A stretch of DNA of 64,000 nt from Mesorhizobium prunaredense (GCF_900156895.1 NZ_FTPD01000017.1:1-64000), one strand, 5' to 3'. Positions 35,137 to 45,647 are shown, counted from the stretch's first letter. The notes: a model not told the origin generated them from the letters alone. Program-made: numbers and translations.

Positions 35137-36861
35137 ATGAAACACCGCCTGGTCTGCATTCTGACCACCGGACTGTTCCTTGCGGTTCCAGCCTATGTTC
35201 ACGCAGCCGAAAAGCTGACAATTCCCCAGATTCAAGGTTCAACGCACATCTCTCCCCATGCTCGATCGACGGTGATCATCGAGGGAGCCGTGACCCACAT
35301 TTTCGGCAACAATTTCATTGTCCGAGATGAAGCGGGGGATGGCAACGACGCAACTTCGGACAGCATCATCGTCCGGCGCAAAGCGACCGGCTTGACCGTG
35401 GGTGACCGGGTGCGTGTGGAGGGCGTGGTTCGCGAGTTCAATGAGAACGATGAGCCGCGGACAACAACAGACATCAATGATGCCGTCTTCGAGAGACTTT
35501 CTTCAGGCGTGCCTCTACCGCTGTGGTCATTGGAGCGGCTGGCAGGTTGCCGCCGACCGATATTCTCTTCATTTCGGAACACAGCGCCGACCCGGAAAAC
35601 TCTGGCGCCGGTTTCTACGAGAGCCTGGAAGGCACGTACGTCCAGATCGACAATCCGGTTGTCGTTGGTCCGACTAACGACTTTGGCGAGTTCTGGGTCG
35701 TCGCCGACGGTGGCGCCGGCGCTTCCGGAATGAACTCGCTCGGCGGCATCACCGCTACACCCAGCGACGCCAATCCTGAGAGAATCCAGATTCAGGTGAC
35801 GGACGCTCAGAAGCCGCAATTCCAACACGCGTTGGGTGACACGTTTGTCAGTATCGAAGGATACGTGACCTACGATCGCGGGCTTTATGAAATTCGGTTG
35901 GCAAACACCACCGGCGCCAATCCAAAAGCGTGGGCGCCCGAACCTGTCGGAGAGGCACAGGAAGACAATGTGCTGACGATCGCTGGCTACAATGTCGAGA
36001 ATTTGGATCCCGTCATCGAGGCTGTCGACAAGACGCCCGTCAACGATCCGGATGACGATGTCGGCGTTGGAAAATTCAGTTCGATTGCAGAACACGTTGT
36101 CAATGCCCGATATCGTCGCGCTGCAGGAAATGCAGGACAACGACGGTGGCCAATATGGCGAAGTGGTCGCGGCCGACCAGACGCTCAAACTTCTGATCGA
36201 CGCAATCGTTGCGGCGGGTGGTCCGGCCTATCAGCCGCTCTCTATCGACCCGCTCGATGACACGTCAGGAGGCCAGCCCGGAGGGAACATCCGGGTCGCC
36301 TACCTCTACAATCCCGCACGCCTTACCCCCCACGCCTCGACACCAAAGCAGATCGATGCACCTGCTTTTGGCCGGAGCCGTCTGCCCTTGGTCGCGTCGT
36401 TCAGATTCCGCGGCAGCGAAGTAACCGTCATCAACGTTCATCTCTCGTCGAAATCCGGTAGCGGTGGCGCCTATGGGGCCATCCAACCACCGATTGACCC
36501 GGCCGAACCGGCGCGTATCGCACAGGCTCGGGCGGTGCGCGACTTCGTTAGAAGTCTGCCTGCAGATAGCAATCGGGCAGTCGTCGTGTTGGGAGATTTC
36601 AACGCGTTTTGGTATGAGACCCCATTGCTCCTGCTGACCGGCAGCGAACCGCAATTCAAGAATCTTGCCCTCGACGAGCCGCCTTCGGAACGCATCAGCT
36701 ACGTCTTTGACGGCAATTCGCAATCGCTCGATCACGCATTAACCCTGCTGGGGCCAGGACAGTCGGCCACCATGAAAACGCTGCACGTCAATTCGGTGCA
36801 GCCGGACAGCCGAAAAGTCAGCGACCACGATCCGAAATTGGTGAGAATAACGTTTCAGTGA
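35137..36861 (+). pseudogene. Secreted endonuclease/exonuclease/phosphatase (ExeM-like), two frameshifts
   Basis: Three frames make one protein of about 570 residues. ATG at 35137 after GGGGAGGG opens a signal peptide (CILTTGLFLAVPAYVHA). An OB-fold part follows (VIIEGAVTHIFGNNFIVRDE), the frame breaks near 35515 and resumes as VVIGAAGRLPPTDILFISEH, then breaks again near 36095 after FSSIAEHVVNA and resumes as MPDIVALQEMQDNDGGQYGE. The catalytic EEP domain contains LQEMQDND, INVHLSSKSG, VLGDFNAFW and a final SDHDPKL, all intact. It would be an extracellular nuclease or phosphatase if repaired; as read it is broken. Confidence 0.75.
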
Positions 36862-36941
36862 GAAGTCGAGCGTCTGTGCAGTAGGGGCGAGGCCCTCTGC
36901 ACGACCTCCCTGAGCTCGGTCTGCACACGAAGAGAAGCGTA

Positions 36942-37110
36942 ATGCTGCGTCGAGACTTCATCAAACTCGGAATGGCCGCAATGCTTCCGTTGGCAGGTTG
37001 CCGAACTACTGAGGATTTGGAGATAGCGGGCCGCTCTCTTGACGCGCATTGTCGCGTTCAACGCGTCCAACCTGTGCGCTTCAGCACGGAAACCGTTGAC
37101 AAGCCATTCT
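36942..37110 (+). pseudogene. EEP-family lipoprotein, N-terminal fragment
   Basis: MLRRDFIKLGMAAMLPLAGC is a twin-arginine/lipoprotein signal with its lipobox Cys, followed by TTEDLEIAGRSL and, one base shifted, TRIVAFNASNL, which looks like the first strand of an endonuclease/exonuclease/phosphatase domain. The remainder is gone. It starts 80 bases after the previous EEP gene, so two related genes were adjacent. Confidence 0.5.
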
Positions 37111-37275
37111 CATCATTAACTGCAAAGCGACAGCCCGGAGTCGGGCAGCGAGGCAAAAGGACCCCGCCCGTCATATGAACTGCATGCCTCATAGTGCGTC
37201 GCAACATTTCGATGCTGCACTGCGGAACTTTGCGGTAAAGTGGGAGTTCTCTGTGCTTCTAGCAAGCGAGGTCTC

Positions 37276-37467
37276 ATGAGGCGCTTCAAGATTCTGCCGT
37301 CGGAATCAGGGCTGTGGTCTGTGATCGATAGCCTGACAGGGCTTCCGGCCGAGAGATACGGTCGGCCGCTCACCGGGCTGACCCGGTACGAGGCCGAAGA
37401 GGCTGCCTTTAACCTCAGCGAGAGCACTCCGCCATGGATGGCCTTGGTCAGACATCGCAGACGTTAA
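37276..37467 (+). CDS. Small hypothetical protein
   Basis: A 63-residue frame starting MRRFKILPSESGLWSVIDSL with GAGG eight bases upstream; the sequence is coherent (LTGLTRYEAEEAAFNLSEST) and resembles short conserved proteins with a WxVxD strand and a helix, but I cannot name a family. It overlaps an HNH fragment on the other strand at its end. Confidence 0.4.
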   Translation: MRRFKILPSESGLWSVIDSLTGLPAERYGRPLTGLTRYEAEEAAFNLSESTPPWMALVRHRRR

Positions 37468-37700
37468 TCAAGGCTGCCGATTCCACGGATTGGTCGGACG
37501 CGATGCGCCTCCCACTCTCATCACACCCGATCGCGTAGCCTCTCACCTCTTCCTTTTGGATGCGCGCGTCATGGCAGGGGGCGCATGTGCTCTCCAGTTC
37601 GCCGTACCATAAGAGATTCGGATCGTCGCGGTGCGCCACCAGATGGTTGGCGACCGTGGCGGGAACCGTCGCCCGTTCTCTTGCCGATGAAGTGCGGGGT
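37448..37700 (-). pseudogene. HNH endonuclease, C-terminal fragment
   Basis: The minus strand reads VANHLVAHRDDPNLLWYGEL followed by ESTCAPCHDARIQKEE, the second half of an HNH nuclease: VxHxxxHRxDPxLxW, then the CxxCHxxKxxxE zinc/active-site motif, and a phage-type GYAIGCDESGRR tail. The first half is replaced by unrelated sequence, so it is a fragment. Confidence 0.6.
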
Positions 37701-37759
37701 GCCCGACACCGAAAGGGCGCGCGAGCTCCCGAACCTTCTGCCGATCCTGACACGGGCGA

Positions 37760-37997
37760 TCGACGGAGCCTCATCGAGCAGCAGTATGACGAGTTGATCA
37801 AATATGCGGCGGCCCCGCAGCACCGCACGGCCGATGCGGAATCGATCCTGTGCCGCTTTGCGCGGGCGAGCGTGCAGCGCCCGAGCTACAAGGCGCTGGC
37901 CCAACTCCGCAAGGCAATCAAGACCATTTTTCTCACCCGCTATCTCGGCTCGGAAGCCTTCCGGCGCGAAATCCACGAAGTGTCGCTTGGCAGTTAA
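37760..37997 (+). pseudogene. Tn3-family transposase, internal fragment
   Basis: IEQQYDELIKYAAAPQHRTA, DAESILCRFARASVQRPSYK and ALAQLRKAIKTIFLTRYLGS match the region before the last catalytic residue of Tn3-type TnpA proteins. It ends after EAFRREIHE. A separate C-terminal Tn3 fragment lies at 43.2 kb. Confidence 0.75.
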
Positions 37998-39150
37998 TGG
38001 TGAGAACGCAGTCGTTCGGTCAGATTTGGCAGTTTATTGCGAGAATGGCGTAGCCCGGATTCTCCATTTTAACTGCAATCGCATCAGTGTGAAGGTCATG
38101 AAACCTTTTAATTCTATAAACCGGAATTCCGCTTGCAGTGGTGCTGAACTCCCTGGCGAGGCGACCGGATCTTCGTGCTGGAGGAGAATATCGGACCGGT
38201 GCGTCGCGCGGTGAGCAAGGCACGACGGCCCGACCTTCGACGAGTTCGATCTGGCGAAACTGCCGCTCTTTCGCAACGTGGTCGATCTTCAGCGACAGCC
38301 TAGCGACCCCGGCTTCTAAACGCCGTCATGGAGTAGCTCCTGCACTCGTTCGACCGAAATGTCCGATGCAAAGATCAGGTCGTGAGGGAATGTCCCTTCC
38401 CCGCAGATGATCGGCAGTCGCTCGATCGCGCGACGCACGGGATCGGCTTCTTCCGTGAACCAGCAGGTCGATATCAGAAGTAAAAAGGTTGCGGCGGTTA
38501 CCGCGAACCCATGGCCGGCGCAGCAAGCGCTCTTTTCAGCAAGCGCCCTGGTCGGGAGCCGGTGACGATGAAATTCGGCTCGGGTGCGACGATTACATGC
38601 TCGAGGTTCCATTCGGTCTTCCCGAGCGTGTCCGAAACTGAACAAGAATGTCGGAGCCCCACCCGCTGGCCGTTACAGCCAGGCACCGGCTGGCGAGCAA
38701 GCGGTGGAACGAAACGGAGCGCAAATCCGGCACGCAAATTGCTTTGATCTCGTAAGTGAGACGTCGGCAGGGCGTCGTGGAGGACCGAGAAATCAACCAG
38801 GAGCGTGCTCGATGCCCGCAATGAGACGGCCAGAACAGGACGATGAACCCAGCCACACCTGGGGAGCTGGACCGCTATAGCCAGCCGCGGCGCCTCCTCG
38901 TAGATCGCGCCTACTTCAGCCAAGCCGTCCACCAGCACTACGGGGGCCACCCTATGCAGCTCTCGAACGTGGCCACAGCGCGCATGTACATTCAAGTGCG
39001 CCCCTCAGCCTTGCGTGGTCCGCTCGAAGCGCGCCAGGAACGCATTGTGTGTGGACGAGGAACGTGCGCTTGGCAGTTCAGGGGGGCGAGCGCTCTCGCA
39101 CTCCTCCGATGCGCCGCACCCATTCTTCTGATCAGCCGGTTTGACCCGCC
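37998..39150. other. Unassigned region
   Basis: No intact gene is supported. Near 38220-38320 the plus strand reads PTFDEFDLAKLPLFRNVVDL followed by a stop, and near 38320-38470 the minus strand reads ADPVRRAIERLPIICGEGTF then HDLIFASDISVERVQELLHD and a stop; both look like C-termini of lost genes. Longer frames on both strands at 38.5-39.0 kb have no recognisable domain. Confidence 0.3.
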
Positions 39151-41010
39151 ATGTCGCCTTTGCATTTCATCTATCGTCCCTTTGAGACGCTTATCCGCCC
39201 GCTGGATATCCCCTACGCGCCTTTGCCGGCAACAGGTCCGTTTGCGCTGCTTCTGCATTTCGCACGCATGTTCCGTGGCGCCTTGGCGACCATCGCCGTC
39301 TTCATGATGGCGGTCGAGGGAATCAACCTCGCGGTGATCTGGGGCATGTATATCATTGTGGACGGGGTGAGCACGAACGGTGCGGCGGTTTTCCTTGAGG
39401 AAGCTTGGCCTATGCTCACGTTCCTCGGCCTGCTGATGTTCCCCGTGCAACCGCTGCTGATGTTCATCGCCAAGACATTGGGTTCCCAGGCAGTGTACGT
39501 ATGCATGCCCGCGGCTATGCAATGGCATGGCTACAAGGCGGTCGAACGTCAGGACCTTGCATTCTTCCACGATCTCTTCGCCGGCCAGGTGGCGTCGCGT
39601 ATTTCGCAACTCGCCGTCGCCGTGCAGCAGCAGATCGTCGTAGCGTCTTCCAGCATACCGTATTTTCTAGTGCAGTTTCTCGGTTCGCTTTCGCTGCTTG
39701 CCACGTTGTCCTGGCCGCTGGCGCTTCCGGTCTTTTTTTGGATCGTGGCGAACGCCGCAGTCGCGGTTGTGGCAGTGCCATATTTTGCCGTGCGGTCCCG
39801 CCACTCTGCCCGCGCGCGCAGCCTCGTCGTCGGCGCCATGACCGACCTCTACAGCAACATCCACGTGGTCAAGCTGTTTGCGGCCGAAGACAGCGAGGCG
39901 GACGCAATGCGCACCATCATGGGAGATGCCATCGAGACGCAACAGCTTGAACGGCGCATCCACTTAACAACCGACACCAGCGTCGTCCTGCTGAACGTCC
40001 TTCTTTCGCTGACCAACATCGCCGTCGGGCTCTGGGGACTCGTGGCCGGTTTTGTCACCACCGGCCAATTTGTTGCTTCAATCGCACTCGTTCAGCGGCT
40101 CAACGCCAACTCCCTGGCCTTTCTCCAGCTAGGACAGCAGATATTCCAGGCTGTGGGCACGATACGCGACGCGATGCCGGTCATCACCACGCCTTCAACG
40201 GTAACCGATGTCTCCGGAGCCAGGCCGCTGGCCGTTATCGCCGGCACGGTCGAGTTCAGGGATATCCGGTTCGAATACCGGCAAGGAAAAGGGGTAATCG
40301 AGAATCTATCGCTCAGGGTCCGCGCCGGCGAGAAGGTCGGGCTCGTCGGCATGTCGGGGTCCGGCAAGTCAACGCTTGTCAGCCTGCTTCTGCGGTTCTT
40401 CGACGTAAACGATGGCGCAATCTTCGTCGACGGCCAGGATATCCGTTCGGTGACGCAGGCAAGCCTGCGTCAGAATATCGGGGTCGTGACCCAGGATGTC
40501 TCGTTGCTCCATCGCTCTGTCGGGGACAATATCCGTTACGGCCGGCCGGATGCCTCGCCGGAGGAGGTCGAACGCGCCGCAATGCTGGCCGATGCGGACG
40601 GTTTCGTGGCCGATCTCAAGGACAGCGAAAACCGCACCGGCTACGATGCTTTCGTCGGTGACCGCGGGGTGAAGCTTTCTGGCGGCCAGCGTCAGCGGGT
40701 CGCCATCGCTCGGGTGCTGCTTAAGGACGCGCCAATCCTCCTTCTAGACGAGGCGACTTCTGCCCTGGACAGTGAAGCCGAGGCGGCGGTCCAAGAAAAA
40801 CTCGAGCTTATAATGGAGGGCAAGACGGTGATCGCCATTGCCCACCGCCTGTCGACGATTGCCAGCATGGACAGGATCGTCGTGCTCGACAAAGGGCGCA
40901 TCGTTGAGGAGGGCTCCCCCTCGGAGCTACTCAAACGCGACGGCCTGTATGCCCGCCTGTGGCGGCGGCAGACCGGCGGCCACATTGCCGACAGTTCCGA
41001 GGAGAGATAA
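39151..41010 (+). CDS. ABC exporter, fused membrane and ATP-binding domains (ABCB/MsbA type)
   Basis: A 619-residue half-transporter. Residues about 30-330 form the six-helix membrane domain (for example LATIAVFMMAVEGINLAVIW and FLVQFLGSLSLLATLSWPLA); residues about 370-605 form the ATPase with Walker A GMSGSGKST, signature LSGGQRQR, Walker B ILLLDEATSALD and switch AHRLS. It works as a dimer to export a lipid, polysaccharide precursor, peptide or drug; substrate not predictable. Start at 39151 lacks a strong RBS, but the N-terminal IYRPFETLIRPLD is typical of rhizobial members. It stands alone with debris on both sides. Confidence 0.85.
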   Translation: MSPLHFIYRPFETLIRPLDIPYAPLPATGPFALLLHFARMFRGALATIAVFMMAVEGINLAVIWGMYIIVDGVSTNGAAVFLEEAWPMLTFLGLLMFPVQPLLMFIAKTLGSQAVYVCMPAAMQWHGYKAVERQDLAFFHDLFAGQVASRISQLAVAVQQQIVVASSSIPYFLVQFLGSLSLLATLSWPLALPVFFWIVANAAVAVVAVPYFAVRSRHSARARSLVVGAMTDLYSNIHVVKLFAAEDSEADAMRTIMGDAIETQQLERRIHLTTDTSVVLLNVLLSLTNIAVGLWGLVAGFVTTGQFVASIALVQRLNANSLAFLQLGQQIFQAVGTIRDAMPVITTPSTVTDVSGARPLAVIAGTVEFRDIRFEYRQGKGVIENLSLRVRAGEKVGLVGMSGSGKSTLVSLLLRFFDVNDGAIFVDGQDIRSVTQASLRQNIGVVTQDVSLLHRSVGDNIRYGRPDASPEEVERAAMLADADGFVADLKDSENRTGYDAFVGDRGVKLSGGQRQRVAIARVLLKDAPILLLDEATSALDSEAEAAVQEKLELIMEGKTVIAIAHRLSTIASMDRIVVLDKGRIVEEGSPSELLKRDGLYARLWRRQTGGHIADSSEER

Positions 41011-41094
41011 GCCGACTGGAAGGTCGTTCGTCACGGCTCCGCGCTGCTCGCAATGCTTGGCTGTTGTCGTAGAGAGCGGGCATGTTCGCGTTAG

Positions 41095-41320
41095 ACAAAT
41101 CTCGGCTTTCGCCGCCTCCGTCGCAAATGTGTGGGAATGGGCGACGAGATGCCACAAGAGCTCTTCGGTTCTATCGCGAGAAGCTGACCGCCCGCCGCCG
41201 TGCCGATGCTGGTACCGCCGAGTCTTAAGCAGTAGTGATCGCTCGACTTCGTCTCCGACCGTTCCACATCCTCACTGTCGTCGACGATTGGACGCGGGAC
41301 ACAAAGCGCGCTGCTGAGGC
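41095..41320 (+). pseudogene. IS3-family OrfB fragment
   Basis: In changing frames the plus strand reads FGFRRLRRK, FYREKLTARRRA, SLDFVSDR and FHILTVVDDWTRD, the order found in the integrase core of IS3 OrfB (RFGYRR, YREEKL, WSMDFVSD, RxLTVVDDFTRE). The two catalytic acids DxxxD are recognisable, the rest is missing. Confidence 0.6.
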
Positions 41321-41954
41321 GGTGCCCGAACGTGCAAGGACACAGAAGCTTACGATACGAGGGTTGAGCCGAGTCGAAAAACGCATTGGAAACTCCGTCT
41401 GGTGCAATCCGGACCGGGTCACAAGGCATGGTACAAGAGTTGGGTGGCGCAACACCGCTGGTTAATTGCGCCGGTGCTATCGCGGCCTCTGGTCCGCAAC
41501 GGCGCAGGCAACACGCCGAGGAGCAGGGGCGCATGGCAGATTGCCCCAACCGGCTCGACGTCGCCATGCTCGACGAGCTTCGGGAATTGGGGTCAGCGAA
41601 CGCATAACCGGCAGGGCCGGGGGGTGGCTCGTTTGCCGACGCCACTGCAATTGGCCCCGCAACGGGGTCGCGAGCCGGAATTCAACCAGGCCGTTCGCCC
41701 TAAAACTGATCCAGCTCAAGGCAGCCCACCGCTACCCATGTAGAACGGGCAACGAGCGCGGTGCGCACCAAACAAAGGGCAATGACCAAAGCCGTCCTCG
41801 ACATCGCATCGGAGTTCAACGTCTTTGCACCAATGCCCAGGAATGGTCGACGCGACAAACAACTCCCCGCGTACAGGCGCTGAGAGCCGCCGACGTTTAA
41901 CGGAAAATCACAAACGGGCTATCCCGATCCCTGGGGGGCCAAGGAGGCCGCCCC
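41321..41954. other. Unassigned region
   Basis: Open frames on both strands (the longest, 184 codons on the minus strand, 41091-41645) lack any recognisable domain and look like chance frames in GC-rich debris. A good RBS (AAGGAGG) at the right edge belongs to the omptin-like fragment. Confidence 0.3.
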
Positions 41955-42125
41955 ATGAATCGCTGCACATCATCAGTTGCAATTCTTGCTTTCGCCACCG
42001 TCTGCACATTGTCTGCCGTCGCTACGGCGGCGGATCGGACCATCTATGCAGCGCCCGACAAGAGCCTCGTGTTTCTTAGTGGCGTCGGCTACACGTGGCT
42101 CAAGGCCAACGAGCTTGTCTACGAC
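41955..42125 (+). pseudogene. Omptin-like outer-membrane protease, N-terminal fragment
   Basis: A clear RBS (CCAAGGAGG) precedes an ATG that opens a signal peptide (VAILAFATVCTLSAVATA) and the first strand SLVFLSGVGYTWLKANELVY of an omptin family protein (family pattern LSxGxGYLxxxANELVYD). The homology ends after VYDRG, where the next gene's leader begins, so only about 57 codons remain. Its promoter and RBS may now serve the downstream PLP gene. Confidence 0.5.
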
Positions 42126-42139
42126 AGGGGCAGATCACA

Positions 42140-42940
42140 ATGGGCACGAACAATCCGCCGCTTTCGCCCGCGGACGTCGAACGCTTCGGGCCTGATCCCC
42201 TGACCAGCTTCCGCACCAATCTGGCGTCGGTTGAAGAGCGCATCACGCTTGCTTGCGCACGGGCCGGGCGCGACCGAGCCTCCGTGCGGTTGCTGCCGAT
42301 CACCAAGACGGTGCCGGCCCATATCCTGCGATATGCCTTCGACGTCGGCATCAGCACCTTCGGCGAGAACAAGATCCAGGAGGCAATGACAAAGTGCGAG
42401 GCGCTTCACGATCTCGCCATCGACTGGAGCATCGTCGGACATCTGCAGACCAACAAGGCCAAATATCTGACCCGCTTCGCGCGTGAGTTTCATGCGCTCG
42501 ACAGCCTGCGGCTCGCCGACCTTCTGAACACGAGGCTGGAGCGCGAAGATCGCTTCCTCGACGTCTATGTGCAGGTCAACACGTCTGGCGAGGACAGCAA
42601 GTTCGGCCTCCATCCGAACGCACTGCTGCCCTTCGTGGAGACCCTCGATCAGGTTCCCCGTCTCCGGCCATGCGGGTTGATGACACTTGCGCTGTTTTCC
42701 TCCGACATGGCCAAGGTACGGCCTTGCTTCATTCTGCTGCGCCGGCTGCGGGACAAAGCCGTGAAGCACAACGCCGCGCTCACCGGGCTCTCCATGGGTA
42801 TGACCGGAGACTTCGAGGAAGCCATCGAGGAAGGCGCCACTGTCGTGCGCGTCGGTCAGGCCATCTTCGGCAAGCGGCCGACGCCTGACGGCCACTACTG
42901 GCCGGGTTTCGTCCCCACCGATCGAGGAATTGAACCATGA
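42140..42940 (+). CDS. YggS/PLPBP-family pyridoxal-phosphate protein (alanine racemase N-terminal domain)
   Basis: 266 residues from the ATG at 42140. It is a TIM-barrel PLP protein: the cofactor lysine lies in LLPITKTVPAHILRYAF, then GENKIQEAMTKCEAL, WSIVGHLQTNKAKY, VYVQVNTSGEDSKFGLHPN and the phosphate-binding GLSMGMTGDFEEAIEEGATV with VRVGQAIFG. Family members buffer vitamin B6 rather than catalyse a reaction. At about 265 residues it is longer than typical YggS (about 230) because of an N-terminal extension. A truncated DHDPS-family gene follows with overlapping start region, suggesting a former amino-acid gene cluster. Confidence 0.85.
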   Translation: MGTNNPPLSPADVERFGPDPLTSFRTNLASVEERITLACARAGRDRASVRLLPITKTVPAHILRYAFDVGISTFGENKIQEAMTKCEALHDLAIDWSIVGHLQTNKAKYLTRFAREFHALDSLRLADLLNTRLEREDRFLDVYVQVNTSGEDSKFGLHPNALLPFVETLDQVPRLRPCGLMTLALFSSDMAKVRPCFILLRRLRDKAVKHNAALTGLSMGMTGDFEEAIEEGATVVRVGQAIFGKRPTPDGHYWPGFVPTDRGIEP

Positions 42941-42945
42941 TTTTT

Positions 42946-43096
42946 CGCAAACGGCCTGTCTGCTTTTCCGATCACCCCCGCCGATCGTTCCGGCCGGGTC
43001 GAGATTTACGCGTTAGGGAAACTGGTCAGCCGGCTGATCGCGGCTGAGGTCGATTCCATCGGCCTGCTCGGCAGCACCGGCATTTATATGTCACTA
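42946..43096 (+). pseudogene. DHDPS-family (dihydrodipicolinate synthase-like) N-terminal fragment
   Basis: Just after the YggS-like stop the plus strand reads FANGLSAFPITPADRSGRVE, ALGKLVSRLIAAEVDSIGLL and GSTGIYMSL, the first two strands of a DHDPS/NAL-family aldolase including the GSTG pyruvate-binding motif. The catalytic Lys is lost, as the sequence diverges after about 50 codons. A second, different fragment of the same subfamily lies at 47.6 kb. Confidence 0.6.
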
Positions 43097-43189
43097 ATGC
43101 TTTCGCCAATCATCAATGTTGCAGAGATGGGCGCAGCGGCGAAGCTGCCAATCTCCCTCCTTGCGGGGGAGATGGCCGGCAGGCCAGGG

Positions 43190-43342
43190 CGAAACATTCC
43201 AGATACGCTGTTGAAGCATATCTCGCCGCTGAGTTGGGAACATATCAACCTGACAGGCATCTACACCTGGGACACCGAGCATCAGATGCCCGAAGGCTTT
43301 CGAACCCTTAGGCTACCGACCCCAACCCGGCGAGCCGCATGA
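43190..43342 (+). pseudogene. Tn3-family transposase, C-terminal fragment
   Basis: IPDTLLKHISPLSWEHINLT followed by GIYTWDTEHQMPEGFRTLRL is the C-terminus of a Tn3-type transposase (pattern LSPLGWEHINLTGDYxW). It may come from the same element as the internal fragment at 37.8 kb. Confidence 0.75.
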
Positions 43343-43555
43343 GTTTCACGATCCGTTCGGGCTTAGCGCAAGATTTTGTACAGCTCTTGTCCTCACCCCA
43401 GATTGTGAGCTAAGGACACCTTTCGTCCTGACAATCATGGTATCCTGCAAAGAAGATGCGGAGTGGCAAGCGGCCAGTCACTCGGACACTGGCTGCCTGT
43501 GGGAATGTCCACGAGGCGACACTTGGGTGAATCATATATGGGCACGTCGAGTAAG

Positions 43556-44908
43556 ATGACGAGACGATATTTCGGAACGGACGGGATCCGGGGAGGGGCC
43601 AACAAATTTCCGATGACCGCCGAAGTTGCGATGAAGGTCGGCATGGCTGCCGGCCTGTCGTTCCAGCGCGGCCACCATCGCCATCGGGTCGTGCTCGGCA
43701 AGGATACGCGGCTGTCGGGCTATATGATCGAGAACGCGCTGGTCGCGGGCTTCTGTGCCGCCGGCATGGATGTGTTCCTGCTGGGGCCGATTCCGACGCC
43801 GGCGGTCGCCATGCTGGCGCGGTCGCTGCGCGCCGATATCGGCGTGATGATCTCGGCCTCGCACAATCCCTATTACGATAACGGCATCAAGCTGTTCGGC
43901 CCCGACGGCTACAAGCTGTCGGACGAGATCGAGATGCGCATCGAGGCGCTGCTCGACCAGGATGTCGACATTTCGCTGGCCGACACGGATGGGCTCGGGC
44001 GCGCCAAGCGCGTGGACGGCGTGCACGACCGCTATATCGAATTCGCCAAACGCACTCTGCCGCGGTCCATGTCGCTGGCGGGCCTGCGCATCGTGGTCGA
44101 TTGCGCCAACGGCGCCGCCTACAAGGTGGCGCCGGCAGCGCTTTGGGAACTCGGCGCCGAGGTCATCACCATCAACAACGAGCCGAACGGCTTCAACATC
44201 AACGAGGAATGCGGTTCGACGCACCCGGTGGGCCTTTCCAAGAAGGTTCATGAAGTGCGCGCCGACATCGGCATAGCGCTCGATGGCGACGCCGACCGCA
44301 TGGTCATCGTCGACGAGAACGGCGCTGTCGTCGACGGCGACCAGATCATGGCGCTGATCGCCGAATCCTGGCATCAGAGCGGCCGCCTGGCAGGCGGCGG
44401 CGTCGTCGCCACCGTCATGTCCAATCTCGGCCTCGAACGCTTCCTCGGTGAAGCCGGCCTGCAACTTCACCGAACCCAGGTCGGCGACCGTTACGTGGTC
44501 GAGCACATGCGCGCGCATGGGCTGAATGTCGGCGGCGAGCAGTCCGGCCATATCGTGCTGTCTGATTTCTCCACCACCGGCGACGGGCTGGTCTCGGCGC
44601 TTCAGGTGCTGGCCTGCATCAAGCGCCAGAACAAGCCGGTCAGCGAGATCTGCAAAAAGTTCGAGCCGGTGCCGCAGCTCATGAAGAATGTGCGCTTTTC
44701 CGGCGGCGAGCCCCTGGAGACAGCACCCGTCAAGGCCGCGATCGAGGATGCCCGCAACCGGCTCGGCAAGTCCGGCCGCCTAGTGATCCGGCCTTCCGGC
44801 ACCGAGCCCCTGATTCGGGTTATGGCCGAGGGCGACGACCAGAAGCTGGTCGAGACGGTGGTGAACGACATCGTCGGCGTCATGGCCGAGATCAAGACCG
44901 CTGCCTAG
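43556..44908 (+). CDS. glmM: Phosphoglucosamine mutase
   Basis: 450 residues, the normal GlmM length, starting at the [13 protein letters not shown] typical of the family (43538 and 43463 are upstream in-frame alternatives). The active-site loop [16 protein letters not shown] holds the phosphoserine, the metal site is LDGDADR, the sugar loop GGEQSGH and the phosphate loop [11 protein letters not shown]. It converts glucosamine-6-phosphate to glucosamine-1-phosphate for UDP-GlcNAc. The housekeeping copy is usually next to ftsH or folP; this one stands alone between a Tn3 fragment and an IS6 remnant that touches its stop codon, so it may be an accessory copy, for example supporting Nod-factor or surface-polysaccharide synthesis. 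No nod box was seen. Confidence 0.92.
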   Translation: MTRRYFGTDGIRGGANKFPMTAEVAMKVGMAAGLSFQRGHHRHRVVLGKDTRLSGYMIENALVAGFCAAGMDVFLLGPIPTPAVAMLARSLRADIGVMISASHNPYYDNGIKLFGPDGYKLSDEIEMRIEALLDQDVDISLADTDGLGRAKRVDGVHDRYIEFAKRTLPRSMSLAGLRIVVDCANGAAYKVAPAALWELGAEVITINNEPNGFNINEECGSTHPVGLSKKVHEVRADIGIALDGDADRMVIVDENGAVVDGDQIMALIAESWHQSGRLAGGGVVATVMSNLGLERFLGEAGLQLHRTQVGDRYVVEHMRAHGLNVGGEQSGHIVLSDFSTTGDGLVSALQVLACIKRQNKPVSEICKKFEPVPQLMKNVRFSGGEPLETAPVKAAIEDARNRLGKSGRLVIRPSGTEPLIRVMAEGDDQKLVETVVNDIVGVMAEIKTAA

Positions 44909-45456
44909 ACGTGCGGCGCTTGATGCGCCGATGGTCCTGCTCGATCCGATTGTTGAGGTACTTGCTCTTGCGGATGCGGATCGGCTTCAGCGCTCGTCGC
45001 GATCGATTCCGCAGACGGTGTTCGGCGTCGCAGGAAATGATCGCCTCATGATTGGTCGGGCTGCCGTCGATGACGATGCGATCCGGTCTGCCGTGGCGCT
45101 CCAGGCCTTCCGGAAGAAGCGCTTGGCTGCCGGCAGGTCGCGGTGTTCGCTGAAGAAGAACTCGACCGTGTCGCCGACGCCGTCGACGGCACGATAGAGA
45201 TACATCCATTGGCCGCGTATCTTGATGTATGTCTCGTCCATGTGCCACTTGCCGGTGACGGCGCGCTTGCGCCCGTTGAAGCGCTCCAGAAGCTGAGGCG
45301 AGAAGTGGACGACCCAGCGGTGCACAGTCGAATGGTCGACGTTCAGGCCGCGTTCGGCCATCATCTCCTCCGGACGCGCAGGCCGAGATTGTAGGCCAGA
45401 TACCAGCGCACGCACAGCAAGATCACTGTTCGGTCGAAATGACAGCCTTTGAACAT
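44908..45456 (-). pseudogene. IS6-family transposase, frameshifted and 3'-truncated
   Basis: From an ATG at 45456 the pieces read FDRTVILLCVRWYLAYNLGL, PEEMMAERGLNVDHSTVHRW, RAVTGKWHMDETYIKIRGQW and, after another shift, RHGRPDRIVIDGSPTNHEAI and IRKSKYLNNRIEQDHRRIKR. The DDE residues (MDETY, IDGSPTN, EQDHRRIK) are all recognisable, but two frameshifts break it and the C-terminus after the last acid is missing. The right part is nearly identical to an inverted copy at 56.2 kb. It abuts the glmM stop codon. Confidence 0.8.
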
Positions 45457-45647
45457 AACAAGCGCGCTCCCCGAAAAAGAGAGGGCTTCCCAGATATGGC
45501 TGCCATTCCGTTTGCGACAGAAACACCGAGCCTCCGTCATTCAGTTCCGCCAGTTCAGCGGAAGGCCGACGCTTTCACGCTCGCCGGAGCGCCTCGTTGA
45601 GAGCGATCCGGGTGAGCCAGGTAATTGAGCATGTTTTATCCTAGCGT

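Noticed and set aside
41091..41645. 184-codon minus-strand frame
   Set aside because: Overlaps an IS3 fragment on the other strand and has no recognisable domain.
43532..44551. 339-codon minus-strand frame
   Set aside because: Exactly antisense to glmM, whose product is unmistakable; the His/Asp-rich product is a typical shadow.
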